From NCBI GenBank assembly GCA_038496445.1, contig JALMLS010000355.1:31008-95007 (forward strand): DNA of 64,000 nt. The letters run 5' to 3'. The number at the start of each line of letters is the position of its first letter. Position 1 is the stretch's first letter. Of this stretch, positions 38,084 through 49,914 are shown piece by piece. A program made the translations under genes and the position numbers. Under the pieces are notes generated by a model. It saw nothing but the letters and a program-made list of their open reading frames with translations, ran no database searches and was not told where the DNA came from. Source of the DNA: Trichosphaerium sp. ATCC 40318 (Eukaryota; Discosea; Flabellinia; Trichosidae).

Positions 38084-40373
38084 TTATTTTGGAACAGAAG
38101 CGATTTTCACTTCCTTGGTTCGTAACGTATAAGGGTAAATAGCTTGTCTCAACTTAGGTACAAAGAATGCAACAATCAGAGCTACAGCAATCTACATAAA
38201 CTTTAGTTTGTAAATCAAAAGATACAACGTACAAGTACAAGAATACCAAATGTAACACCTAATGCTATCCCAACATTTGCTGATCCTTTTTTATCATCAC
38301 ACCTATCAGATCTTGATGTGATCACGACAACACTTGCAAAAATTAGTGATTAGTGAAAGGTAGTAATAGTTTGGAAACCATACGATGAAAGAGTCTGCTC
38401 AAGCTCTGCCAACACACATTCTGGTGAAAGAACTGTAAAAGTACCATTGATACAGTTACTGTTGCTTCGTATTACTTCTCTTCTTGTCTCACCAACACTT
38501 GTACTATTATCACGTGTGAGGTCTATAATGAATGTTGTATTTGGTGGTATAACAATACATCCTAACAAAGAAAATGAGTGTAAAAGAAAACCTCTTGCCA
38601 TACCTTCAACTTGAAGAAAGCCACCAGGAATAATTGTAGCTGTGTCTGAGTTAACAAAGTCACCATTTATTGTCAAACGACCAGACAGCACTATTTCAGG
38701 TGGGAGAGTACCCACTGTTGGTGCGGGTGTTGGAGGAATGAAAGTTTTGCCTTCACAAGTAACTATTCAACATTGTAAGCGAGCGAATACAGTATAAACT
38801 ATACCATTAGCTTGACAATCTACAAAATATGTGGTGATATCAGAGTAGCTGCAGCCACATGTAAGATTGGTTGGTGTTGAAGGACAATCAAAAACACCTC
38901 CAGTATCTATTTCATAATTAGTACAATACAATTGCTTGTGCAGTACTATTGTTGAGGCTGTTTTCGAATGTTGTTGTATTTCTAAACATGACATTTAGTA
39001 TTCTTACTGTGTTGTTAGTTAGTGTACCTGATTGTAATGTCCATGGAAGAGCCAATCATTGCAGGGGATATTGTAGTTGTTGAATTATTTTGTACTTGTT
39101 TTCTAGAAGTAGGAATCAGTTATTTCAGTTGACTATTTAATTTAGTAGAACATTACACGCATGTAGTATTCTCAAATACACATGAATCTATGTCTGCTGA
39201 TCCACCGTTCGATATGCTCTCTAAAACCAACACTCCGACTATTACAGGTGATTAATATGGCGCTTGGATAGAACACGTGTACCAGTACATCTGTCCTCAA
39301 AAGGCTCAACTTCTTCCATAGTATTTCCAATAAAAGTAGAATTTAATATCTGTACATCATCTGAATTTAAGTATACTAGCGAAGCAGAGTATGCATTCAT
39401 TGCTATAACATAAGTTCGAACAAGTGCGATTGCATGTATTGTACCTTTTCTTGTTGAAACTATGTAATTGTCCTTGAACAAACAAGAGTTGATTACAACC
39501 TAAACAAACTTTAGCAGGTTCAAACAAAAATAAACGTACTTTAGGGACACTAATGAACGTAGCAATAATTCCTTCCCCAAACAATTATCATCAAAAAACT
39601 ACGATTTATATTACCTTGTCCTTCCATTCTGTCAAAAAACAACCCTCCTCTGATATTGTGAATGAATTTACAGTTGATCACTGATACTGTTTCCGCTGTT
39701 TCAATCCATAATCCCAAAGGGTCAGCAAGTCTTACTATATCCTCAATCTCTTGAAAAAATGAATCGAGTACAGCAACGTTTCGGCTGTTTACTATTTAAC
39801 ACAAAGACGAATTTAATTATACGTGCCTATCAACTACTTGCATGAATGCTCTGTTGCCTTTAACTACCATATTCCTAACCAAGCGATCAATCAATAACAA
39901 AACGCTTTTGTAAAATCAATGTAAGGTTTGTACTCTAAGGTAACATTTTCAAAGTTCAGAAATCTTATTTGACAACCCTCTAGCGTAAATCCTGATAGTG
40001 ATATACTTAGGTTTGGTCCATCTAGCGCGGCTTGAAGTGCGCACGATACAGTTATACCCATACCAAGTCCTATAACGTATTATAATCCATGTAACTGCTA
40101 TCTCTTTACCATCGATATGTATGCTTTCCGAAATTTGGTTCAGAATTGTAGCAAACGTTAATCCAGTAGAATTGAGAATAAGTGTTGTTGGCGCTTCCTC
40201 GAGATAACAACCCATATTATCACCACAAACATGTTCACTTGAAGTTATGACTAATTTGGTAAAAATTAGCGAATGCCCTTTTGGTTGAAAGTAATCGTAC
40301 TTGTGTTGCCGTTGGTTGGTACCACAAATGCGAAAATCAAGAAGACGATACAGAAATAAAACAAGCTCATCAT
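38084..40373 (-). CDS. Beta-helix surface protein, copy N1
   Basis: Secreted or membrane-anchored protein of unknown function. Start at 40373 (signal peptide MMSLFYFCIVFLIFAFVV). An extracellular part reads VITSSEHVCG and SLSGFTLEGCQIRF, then repeated rungs such as DVQILNSTFIGNT, typical of right-handed parallel beta-helices, rich in NxS/T sites. A Cys-rich block (CPSTPTNLTCGCSYSD) precedes the shortest Pro/Thr stalk of the family (about 11 residues). A conserved membrane-proximal domain follows (CIVIPPNTTFIIDLTRD, SNCINGTFTVLSPECVLAEL), then one transmembrane segment and the tail YPYTLRTKEVKIASVPK. Introns are numerous and short. It is the most diverged of copies N1-N6 near its 5' end. CACGTG lies at 40451. 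Confidence 0.75.
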
Positions 40374-40749
40374 TAACGTAGGTTATACGCTGTATAGGTG
40401 TTAAAAGGTAGAAGAAAGTAAAGATTATTTAGTAAAATAAAAAATAAACGCACGTGATACTTCGGCCAACTATTTTAGAAAAAATGAATTCTACGCTATT
40501 GTGATTTGTTATAATTTTAGTTTTCGCTCCCAGACGCGCTACTACTTGATCTCTCGTTAAACCGGGATTAAAAAAAGCCGCGGCAAAATTAATACTTTGA
40601 CAACAAAGAAAGTAACATTTGACTTCAAACAAAACCATCCACACGTTTGTGTCTGAAAGTAACCCTTGTTGTGAGGTTTTTTTGTTTATTCTTGGGCAAA
40701 GTCCAAAGATAAAAAATCGATTGGGACGATGAGTATTTTAGTGTTAGGT
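40374..40749. other. Promoter-side spacer of N1
   Basis: Holds the ACGCACGTGAT element (40449-40459), about 78 bp upstream of the N1 start. A minus-strand 71-residue frame here has no recognisable features. Confidence 0.5.
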
Positions 40750-43147
40750 TCAAACAGAAGATATTTCTACTTCCTTGGTTGTTAAAGTATAAGGGAAAAT
40801 GGCTTGTCTCAACTTAGGTACAAAGAATGCAATAATCAGGCCTACAGCAATCTACCATACAAATTTAGTTTGCAAAAAATAAATGAAAACAAGAAAAAGA
40901 AATGATCATTCACATACGAACACAAAAATCCCGGCTATGACACCTAATACCAAACCAACGGGTACTGAACCTGTTTCATTATCACAACTATCAGCTCTTG
41001 ATGTGATAACAATTATGCTAACAAAAGTTAGAGATCAGTGCAAAACTAAAAAGCATACGATGAAAGAGTCCGCTCAATTCTCGCCAATACACATTCTGGT
41101 GAAAGAACTGTAAAAGTACCATTGATACAGTTACTGTTACTTCGTATTACTTCTCTTCTCATCTCACCAACACTTGTTGTGTTATTATCACTTGTGAAGT
41201 CAATGATGAACGTTGTATTTGATGGTATCACAATACATCCTGAAAAGGAAATGAGAATTAACCAATAAACAGACAAATGAAAACTACAACGTCATACCTT
41301 CAACTTGAAGAAAGCCTCCTGGAGCGATTGTTGCTATCTCTGAGTTTACAAAGTCACCATTTATTATCAAAGGACTAGACAACACTATTTCAGGTGGTAG
41401 ACTACCCACTGTTGGTGCGGCTGTAGGTTCGAAAGTTGGTGCAGTTGTAGTGGTTGGTGATGTTGTTGGAGGAATGAAAGTTTTGCCTTCACAAGTAACT
41501 ATTCAACACTGTAAGCAAGCAAATACATAATACTGTACCATTAGTTTGACAATCTACAAAATGTGTGGTGATATCAGAATAGCTGCAGCCACATGTAAGA
41601 TTTGTTGGTGTTGAAGGACAATCAAAAACACCTCCAGTATCTATTTCATAAATTAGTACAATACAATTGCTTGTGCAGTACTATTGTTGAGGCTGTTTTC
41701 GAATGTTGTTGTATTTCTAAACATGACATTTAGTATTCTTACTGTGTTGGAAATAACATATTAGTTAGTGTACCTGATTGTAATGTCCATGGAAGAGCCA
41801 ATCATTGCAGGGGATATTGTAGTTGTTGAATTATTTTGTACTTGTTTTCTAGTAGGAATTAGGTATTTACTAATTAGTTTAGGAGAACGTTACACGCATG
41901 TAATATTCTCAAATACACAAGAATCTATCACTGCTGATCCACCGTTTGATAGACCACGCAAGACCAATGAGCCAACTATAACCAGCAATTAATATGATAC
42001 TTGGCTAGAACATGTGTACCAGTACATCTGTCCTCGATTCTTGGTATTTCTTCTTCCACAGTATTATCAATAAAAGTTGAGTTTATTATCTGTACATCAG
42101 TTGAATTTGCGTATAGTACTGAAACATAGTAATCAAAGTTTGCTATATATAAATGAGAATATAAGTCGACTAAGAGACACATACCACGATCTCTTGCAAG
42201 TACATAATTGTCCTTGAACAAACAAGAATTGATTGTAACCTAAGTAATAAATGCGTGTGAATAAGTTTAGGCTGCTATACAAAGTCACAAAAGTACTCTA
42301 TCAACAGTTCTGAATGTAGCAACAATGCCTATGCTTAAATAGTTACGATCAAACAAAATAAGGGAATCGAATATTACCTCTCCCTGTCATTCTATCGAGA
42401 AGAAGTCCTGCTTTAAAATTATGTTGAAAATGACAATTATTCACAGAAACTGTTTCGACTGTTTCAATCCATAATCCCAAAGGGTCAGCAAATCTTAGTC
42501 GGTCATCGTACAGTTCATGGAAAAGTGAATTGCGAACAGCAGCATTTTGGCTATTTTTCTCATTAAAAGTGACAAAATCGAATAAATCACGTGTACCTGT
42601 CAAATATTTGAATAAAACTCTCTGTGCCTGTAACTACCATATCCCTACACAATCGTCAATAAAAACTACAAACTCTAACGAATGTGAATGTACTCTACGG
42701 TAACATTTGCAAAGTTGTTCAAGCTGATTTTACAACCATCAAACGTAAATCCTGATAATGAGATACTTATGTTTTGATTCCCGTTCACCGTCTGCGTTTG
42801 AAGTGCGCATGAAACATTTATGCCTTTATTTAACGCTAAATAATTTGTTACAAGAACCTTTCAACAGCGTCAACATACCATAAATGTCTATACTTTCGGA
42901 AAATTGAACGAACAGGCTGACAGGAAAAGTTAATCCAGTAGAATTGAGAATAAGCGTGGTTGGTCCTTCGTTCAAGTAGCACGCCATATCAGTGCCACAA
43001 ACATGGTCACTTGAAGTTACGACTAAGATGGTTGGTAAAAATTAATGAAACGTCATATCGCGCTGAACAGGTATTCGTACTTGTGTTACCGTGGGTAGGT
43101 GTGGCAAGAACAAAAAACAAAAAGGCAGTACAGAAATACAAACTCAT
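40750..43147 (-). CDS. Beta-helix surface protein, copy N2
   Basis: Same plan as N1. The leader starts at 43147 (MSLYFCTAFLFFVLATPTHG) and is spliced after GNT through a GTACG donor to IVTSSDHVCG. Blocks: PTTLILNSTGL, SLSGFTFDGCKI, ETVSVNNCHFQHN, LFKDNYVLA, DVQIINSTFIDNT, EDRCTGTHVLA. Stalk about 25 residues (TTSPTTTTAPT region). The membrane-proximal CIVIPSNTTFIIDF block, one transmembrane helix and the tail PYTLTTKEVEISSV end at 40750. An orphan leader exon lies 110 bp upstream (43190-43259). Exons and splice sites resemble N3 and N4 closely; no clear break found, though not every intron was verified. Confidence 0.75.
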
Positions 43148-43189
43148 TACCTACAGCAAGCATAAGTATTATTGGCGCGTAAGAAGGGT

Positions 43190-43259
43190 TTTTTTTAAGG
43201 TGGGTAGGTGCGGCAAGAACAAAAAAGAAAAAGAAAGTACAGGAATAACGCAAAGTCAT
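43190..43259 (-). pseudogene. Orphan signal-peptide exon upstream of N2
   Basis: Reads MTLRYSCTFFFFFVLAAPTH, matching the leaders of copies N3 and N4 rather than N2's own. It lacks the following GGTAACACAAGTACG donor region and runs on as LKKTLL. Its ATG lies 76 bp from the upstream CACGTG (43335-43340), the standard spacing of the family. It may be a duplicate leader left by recombination. Confidence 0.65.
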
Positions 43260-44558
43260 TTACTATACCAGGAATAAGCATTATTTGGCGTAATAAAGCG
43301 TTTTTTTAAAAGGTAATCTTTTTTTTTTAAAACGCACGTGATGCTTTCCAAAACTATACCAAAATAAAAAAGGTGTGATACGTTCTCATTAGTTTTGTTG
43401 GACCTCTCATTGTTTTTAACTGCCCAAAGAACCTCGATCACGATACTATCACGCTTTGTGTACAAAAAAGTGGAAACAAGAGCTTGGCAGGCTGAGGACA
43501 TGAGACTTCAAGCTAGAATTATGTTTATGGCAGAGATGACTCCTTGAGGTACTTTTGAGACCACCTCCGGAAGTTCAAACGGAGTTTCCACGAGATCGCT
43601 CTATCCACTTAATAAATACGCTTACGCCTAGAGCGTCCTGTACTTGCCAAATAAAAGTAAATTTACAATACACGAAAATCGTTAAGAAAGTTCTTCGCTT
43701 AAAAATTAACACAGCCTTGCGTAAGCAGTATGAACAACAGTTTATTGGTTTGTAAGTAGACACCATGTTAAAACACATTTAGGTGGCTTATTATTCGTTG
43801 CTTTTGGTAAAATACGTCATTAAAGTGCGTGTCAAGGAGTTTAAGAATTGTTTAAAGCTGTTCGTCTTCATTTTGCCACATACACTTATATCGCTTGAAT
43901 CTGTTCATGACGCGTACTAATACGCGTACAGCGTAGCATACATACTCTGGATAGAAGTTGCAACAAGTACAACTAAAATACTACATGTGATGTTCAATTA
44001 TTGTCATCACCCGCAATGTACTACTCACGTGGCATCGACAGTGTTTAGTAAATGTCATTGTACTAAAAAGTAAAGCGTCCAACAAATGGCAGGTAGACTA
44101 TATTTGATTGCTGGTATGGCTAGGTACCATTAGCGTTGTATCTAAAGAGACAAAACACGTGGTCAAGTTTCTTTTTGTGGTTCACTGGTGATTGGGTTTA
44201 ACTCTACTTTCTGTGTTAACTTTTTCATTACATTTGCGTGCACGCGTCCATTCTACATTAAAACTGACCCCACTTGTGTCACTCTTCCATGCTATGTGAT
44301 AAGTTTTGTTGTGGCAAAATTGACAAAAAAATTTGATATAGTTACACGCTTCTTTCATGGGTAGTGGACAAAATCTAATTTTCTGTTGTACAAAAGATAA
44401 AAAATGGGGTATCTGACCACAGAGCGAAAGAATACACCAAGTTTTGACATAGCTTTGACATTTGACAAAATTTTTTGACATTTTACATTGCGGAAAAAAG
44501 TCACTTTAATTTGAATGACAGAAGATCGATTGGGTCGATAAGTATTTTACTGTTAGGT
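43260..44558. other. Spacer between N2 and N3 with promoter block and RT scrap
   Basis: Contains the AAACGCACGTGATGC element (43331-43345) and a shared upstream block to about 43490. A short reverse-transcriptase-like scrap on the minus strand (about 43515-43560, reading QGVISAINIILA) matches the one near 49550. A 99-residue minus-strand frame (44182-44481) has a FCQFCHNKTYHIAW segment with a possible zinc-binding pair; I do not call it a gene. The rest is unrecognised. Confidence 0.45.
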
Positions 44559-46950
44559 TCAAACAGAAGATATTTCTACTTCCTTGGTTGTTAAAGTATA
44601 AGGGAAAATGGCTCGTCTCAACTTAGGTACAAAGAAAGCAATAATCAGGCCTACAGCAATCTACCATACAAATTTAGTTTGCAAAAAATAAATGACAACA
44701 AGAAAAAGAAATGATCATGCACATACGAACACAAAAATCCCGGCTATGACACCTAATACCAAACCAACATTTACTGATGCTCCGCTATCACAACTATCAG
44801 CTCTTGATGTGATAACAATTATGCTAACAAAAGTTAGAGATCAGTGCAAAACTAAAAAGCATACGATGAAAGAGTCCGCTCAATTCTCGCCAATACACAT
44901 TCTGGTGAAAGAACTGTAAAAGTACCATTGATACAGTTACTGTTACTTCGTATTACTTCTCTTCTTGTCTCGCCAACACTTGTTGTGTCATTATCACTTG
45001 TGAAGTCAATGATGAACGTTGTATTCGATGGTATCACAATACATCCTAAACATCAGATTAACCAATAAACGTGTGCTAAATAACTTGTGATACAAGACAT
45101 ACCTTCAACTTGAAGAAAGCCTCCTGGAGCGATTGTTGCTATCTCTGAGTTTACAAAGTCACCATTTATTATCAAAGGACTAGACAACACTATTTCAGGT
45201 GGTAGACTACCAACTGTTGGTGCAGCTGTAGGTGATACAGTTGTCGGTTCAACTGTTGGTGCTGTTGTAGGCGATATTGTAGGAGTGGTAATGAAAGTTT
45301 TGCCTTCGCAAGTAACTATTCAACATTGTAAGCGAGCAAATATAAATAATTTATACCATTAGCTTGACAATCTACAAAATATGTGGTGATATCAGAGTAG
45401 CCACATGTAAGATTTGTTGGTGTTGAAGGACAATCAAAAACGCTTCCAGTATCTATTTGATAAATTAGTACAATACAATTGCTTGTGCATTACTATTGTT
45501 GAGGCTGTTTTCGAATGTTGTTGTATTTCTAAATACGAAATTAAGTATGCTTGACGTGTAACAATAGAGTACCTTATCATAAAGTTCATATCAGAGCCTA
45601 TCAATGCTGGGGATCTTGTAGTTATTGGATTATTTTGTACTTGTTTTCTACGTTGGATCAGTCATCAGTTATTGGCTATTAAATTAAGGAGAACGTTACA
45701 CGCATATAATATTCTCAAATACACAAGAATCTATCACTGCTGATCCACCGTTTGATAGACCACTCAAAACCAATGAGCCAACTAATAGGCAATTAACATG
45801 ATACTTGGCTAGGCGTGCGTACCAGTACATCTGTCATTGATTGGTTTTTCTTCTTCCACAGTATTATCAATGAAAGTTGAGTTTATTATCTGTACATCAG
45901 TTGAATTTGCGTATAGTACTGAAACATAGTATTCAAATTGTGCTATATATAAATGAGAATATATGAGGACTAAGATTCACATACCACCTCTTGCAAGTAC
46001 ATAATTGTCCTTGAACAAACAAGAATTGATTGTAACCTAAATAATAAATGCGTGTGAATAAGTTTAGCTGCTATGCAAAGTCACAAAGTACTCTATCAAC
46101 AGTTCTGAATGTAGCAACAATTCCTATGCTTAAATAGTTACGATCAAACAAAATAACGGGAATCAAATATTACCTCTTCCTGTCATTCTGTGCAGAAGAC
46201 TTCCTCCTTTATAATTATGTTGAAAATGACAATTATTCACAGAAACTGTTTCGACTGTTTCTATCCATAGTCCCAAAGCTTCGGCAAATCTTCCTCTGTC
46301 ATCGTACAGTTCTTGGAAAAGTGAATTGCGAACAGCAGCATTTCGACTATTTTTCTCATTAATTGTGACAAAATCGAATAAATCACGTGTACCTGTCAAA
46401 TATTTGAATAGAACTCTCTGTGCCGGTAACTACCATATTCCTACGCAATTGTCAATTGATCAATAAAACTAGACTTGTAATGTGAATGTACTCTACAGTG
46501 ACATTTGCGAAGTCGCTCAATCTGATTTTACAACCATCAAACGTAAAGCCTGATAATGAGATACTTATGTTTTGAAACCCTATCACCGTTTGCCTTTGAA
46601 GTGCGCATGAAACATTTATGCCTTTATTTAACGCTAAATAATATGTTACAGAAACGTCCAAAAGCGTCAACATACCATAAATGTCTATACTTTCGTTGAG
46701 TTGGGCTTGAAACAAGCCGGCAGAAAAATTTAACCCAGTAGAATTGAGAATAAGCGTGGTTGGTCCTTCGTTCAAGTAGCACCCCATGTCAGTGCCACAA
46801 TCGTGGTCACTTGAAGTTACGACTAAGACATTTGGTAAATATTAATAAAACGTCATATTGCGCTGAATAGGTATTCGTACTTGTGTTACCGTGGGCAGGT
46901 GCGGCAAGAGCAAAAAAGAAAAAGAAAGTACAGAAATAACGCAAAATCAT
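44559..46950 (-). CDS. Beta-helix surface protein, copy N3
   Basis: Start at 46950 (MILRYFCTFFFFFALAAPAH). The beta-helix region has PTTLILNSTGL, SLSGFTFDGCKIRLSDFANV, AAVRNSLFQELYDD, ETVSVNNCHFQHN. Stalk about 29 residues of PTxSPTTAPT type, then CIVIPSNTTFIIDF, SNCINGTFTVLSPECVLARI, a transmembrane helix and a tail ending near KEVEISSV at 44559. Its tail and 3' flank are almost identical to those of N2, which suggests recent duplication or conversion. A family-specific CACGTG lies at 47024-47029, 74 bp upstream. Confidence 0.75.
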
Positions 46951-47562
46951 TTACTACAGCAGGAATAAGCATTATTTGGCGTAATGAAGCGTTTTTTAAA
47001 AGGTAATCTTTTTTTTAAAAACGCACGTGATGCTTTCCAAAACTATTATCAAAATAAAAAGTGTGATACGTTCTCATTAGTTTTTGTTGGGCCTCTCATT
47101 GCTTTTAACTGCCCAAAGAACTCTTTATCACGATATCTTGAGTTCACAAATTATATCACGCTATGTAAACAAAGTGAAATAAGAACATGCCGAGGATACA
47201 CGAGAGAAGAAGAAGAAGGGAGTTGATATTTACCCGGGAGACCCATGTTGGCTACCTAAAGAGTCATCTATAAGCAGGGTCGGTACTCCTGCGATAGTGA
47301 AGGTTATGTTATACCATTATCATTATGGTGTATGTAATCAGAGTGAATTTGGTGATTCCCAACGCACGTATTGAGTTGAGACGTGTAGTCCGTTTTCTTC
47401 ACAAAGTGAAGCTAGTTTTTCAATTAGACTTTTGATTTGCTGTTGTCATTTTCCTTTTTTTGACTATTTCCAAGGTTCCTCAAGACCGTATTTTAACACC
47501 TACAATCAAAAACTCAACTGATCATAATCTCACATCTCAAAATGTTCCATTGAATATGTTTT
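46951..47562. other. N3 upstream flank with one hairpin-repeat un
   Basis: Carries the promoter element (47021-47035), the conserved block that follows it in all copies, and a degenerate copy of the hairpin repeat at about 47225-47330. No gene seen before the F-box/LRR relic. Confidence 0.5.
47225..47330. repeat. Hairpin-forming repeat, unit a (degenerate)
   Basis: Starts GATATTTACCCGGGAGACCC and ends GGTACTCCTGCGATAG with TGAAGGTTATG after it. The outer arms (47235-47244 and 47282-47291) pair only partly, and the inner hairpin is lost. Related to the two better units at 52615-52800. Confidence 0.55.
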
Positions 47563-48175
47563 AATTGTCTGAAGCTGAAGTTTATTCTGAATTAGCTCAA
47601 AAGAATACTGCTGATAGTGTACTTATGTATTCTATGCGACGGTACTTGGGAATGTAGACAAATTTTAGAAGGCTACCAAGTTATTACCTGATGATGCATC
47701 AAATAAAATCCATATATTTGGTAAATGCTTTCACTGGGGCAGTCGTAGAGATTTAGCTTCACTTGTATCTATACGTAGTCGTTCCAAGGTCCTAAAAAAT
47801 ATTATGACTTTTTTGCTTGATCAAAAAGGTACCACAAGACTCGATGATGTTTATAACAAAAATTGGAGAAATTCTAGTTAAGGAGTGCCTCTGAATTGAC
47901 TGACAACGTCTTGAGAAGCTTAGCACTTGATTTTCGTAACTTTTCAAGCCTTGATCTTGCAAACACAAACACTACGATAAGGCATGTGAAATATTAAATA
48001 CTTTAATGAAGTGTAAATAATACAGTACAGGGCGTAAAGTATCTTGCATAGCCTTTAAAACGAGATTGATGTACATTAACCTCAAAGGTTGCAAGAAACT
48101 TGGGAATCAATCCTTACTTGCTCTTGCATTCAGTTGCCCTAGTTTACTATTCCTTGGCTGTTTAGTCGTATGTCA
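47563..48175 (+). pseudogene. Decayed F-box/LRR gene
   Basis: Reads LSEAEVYSELAQKNTADSVL, then an F-box-like LLPDDASNKIHIFG and DLASLVSIRSRSK. Further on come LRR-like pieces: SELTDNVLRSLALDF, SSLDLANTNTTIR and MYINLKGCKKLGNQSLLALA with SCPSLLFLGC. The pieces are in order for an FBXL/AMN1-type protein, but frames between them do not join with canonical introns and several stops intervene. It lies between beta-helix copies N3 and N4 and is probably an old gene caught in the duplications. Confidence 0.5.
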
Positions 48176-48304
48176 TAGCAACTTACTCACAGATTGTCGC
48201 CTTTTTTAAATAACATATTTTATACAGACGCTACCACTGAGAACTTGGTACTTTGGTGCAGGAATTCGGTGGAGAATTGGTTTTCGTTGATTTATATTAG
48301 CATG

Positions 48305-48645
48305 AGTGAGGCAAAACACCAGAAAAAGAAGTTATTGTTTAGTTGCACGTTTTGCGAACCAAACATTGTAGATAAGGTTCCTATGAGTGAAAATAGGTAT
48401 CAAAAGCGTTTGTGAGCGTTTTAAGATGTGCATTATCTCTTTTTGAGTAATTACAATAGAATTTCAGTGAAGAGGAACAATGCAACAACTCAAAAAAGAA
48501 GTTCTCGGTTACTAGCATGTTTTTTGAACCAAAACTTTGCTGCTATGGTTTCCAAATGTTCCAATAGCATGCACAAGTCTTTAATAGCGTTTTGATATGT
48601 GCATTATCCATATTTGAGTAATTACAATAGAATTTTCAGTGAAGT
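48305..48645. repeat. Two-unit tandem repeat of about 171 bp
   Basis: AAAAAGAAGTT with its downstream TTTTGxGAACC (or TTTTTTGAACC) recurs 170 bp later, and GTGCATTATC..GAGTAATTACAATAGAAT recurs after 171 bp (48428 and 48599). Units diverged. No coding function seen; 48176-49440 otherwise holds nothing recognised. Confidence 0.6.
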
Positions 48646-49439
48646 GCGCTCTGTATCCCACAATTTATTTCTGAGTAGTTTTTATGGGTATAAAATGAAA
48701 CGAAAATAGTTGGTAAATTGTAGTAGTTGCAGTGTGTGCACCACGCGTGGGGCTTCCTAGCCATTTGGTCGAAAATATTTAAGGGAGTCCTCCGTCTAGC
48801 TTAGTGGGTGTATGCATTGCGAGGTGGAGTTGTTAAAGTTCCATCTTAATCCGACGTAGTGTGAAAGCTTGAATCGTTACATTAGCCAGCATGTCCTCGT
48901 AAGTAGCACGTAATTAACTTAGGAACTCGGTCTGGGCCAAGAAAATTATAAGGTCCGATACAGAGGTGAGTTCTGCCGTTAGGGAAAAGCTCTATATAAA
49001 CCTTGACTATCCTACGATCGTTCTTTTTGTTGCTAGGTTATATTATCTTTCTGCTTAATCTAAAACAATTTTTACGATCGTAAAGTGCAACTATTTTGTG
49101 ATACATTGTAAAATTAACTGGAAATGTTTGGTAATTTCTTGATTTATTTATTTGTGCAAGTTCATTTTACAAGTTCTAACTCAATGACTCTTCTTCCTGT
49201 ACATTTCTTAATTAGTTCACGGTCTATTCTTGCGTTTAATAAAACACCGAGTACCAAGACTATATCCTATTGAATGCGACAGCAATATCGAGAATAAAAA
49301 CAATATTAGGATGGCATTAAACTTGAAGTAATTGTCGATTTGATTATTGGAGGAACGAAGCTTATTTTCCTAAAATCTGTCAAAAAACTGTTGTTTAGGG
49401 CGTGATTAAGAGCCCAGTATTCGACTCCCTAACAATTGT

Positions 49440-49640
49440 TCCCAGTTGAAGACAGAGTCATGCCTTAGAGAAATCTATGTAAATTGCAAAGATATCTTTG
49501 TTGTTTGCTTCAGCATTTTCAATGATACGGCAAGCTAGAATTATGGTTATGGCAGAAATGATTCCTTGAGGTACTTTTGAGACCTCACTTCCGGAGGTTC
49601 TAACTGAGTTTCCACGAGATCGCTCTATCCACAGCCGAGC
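49440..49640 (-). mobile_element. Non-LTR retrotransposon reverse transcriptase remnant
   Basis: Minus-strand reading VPQGIISAITIILACRIIEN then NNKDIFAIYIDFSKA resembles the first RT motif of LINE-type elements (..IIExA..NK.I..IYIDFSKAFDSV). A stop falls right after SKA and the DSVFNWEQL continuation is out of frame, so it is dead. Fragments of the same sequence lie near 43530 and, for its flank, near 58140. No ends or other domains visible. Confidence 0.55.
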
Positions 49641-49914
49641 TCTTCGCCACTTACCAAATTTTAGCATTAATTCTATTGTTAGTTTATTATGAGGTTTGAA
49701 AAAACGGTTGGATTCGCAACAAATTACCACGTGACAGTGCAAATGTGAGATTTGCAAGTTCTGTCAGCAGTGCCATGTCCGTCAGATTGTCTAAATAGAC
49801 AACACAAAAACCCATTAATTTACAAATACGTTGATCTAGAATTGACAAAAACTTGCAAAAAAAGCCACTTTAAGTTAACTTGAATGATTGATGATAAGTA
49901 TTTTACTGTTAGGT

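Noticed and set aside
37920-38132. Plus-strand 70-residue frame after receptor copy 3
   Set aside because: It overlaps the tail and stop of the minus-strand gene N1, whose tail matches six other copies.
42960-43277. Plus-strand 105-residue frame upstream of N2
   Set aside because: It is antisense to the N2 leader, its first intron and the orphan leader.
44182-44481. Possible small zinc-binding protein on the minus strand
   Set aside because: Only one CxxC-type pair, no homology recognised and no support from neighbouring spacers.
48780-48960. Possible tRNA-like segment (TCCGTCTAGCTTAGTGGG)
   Set aside because: It does not fold into a cloverleaf with a B box; no tRNA found in the window.
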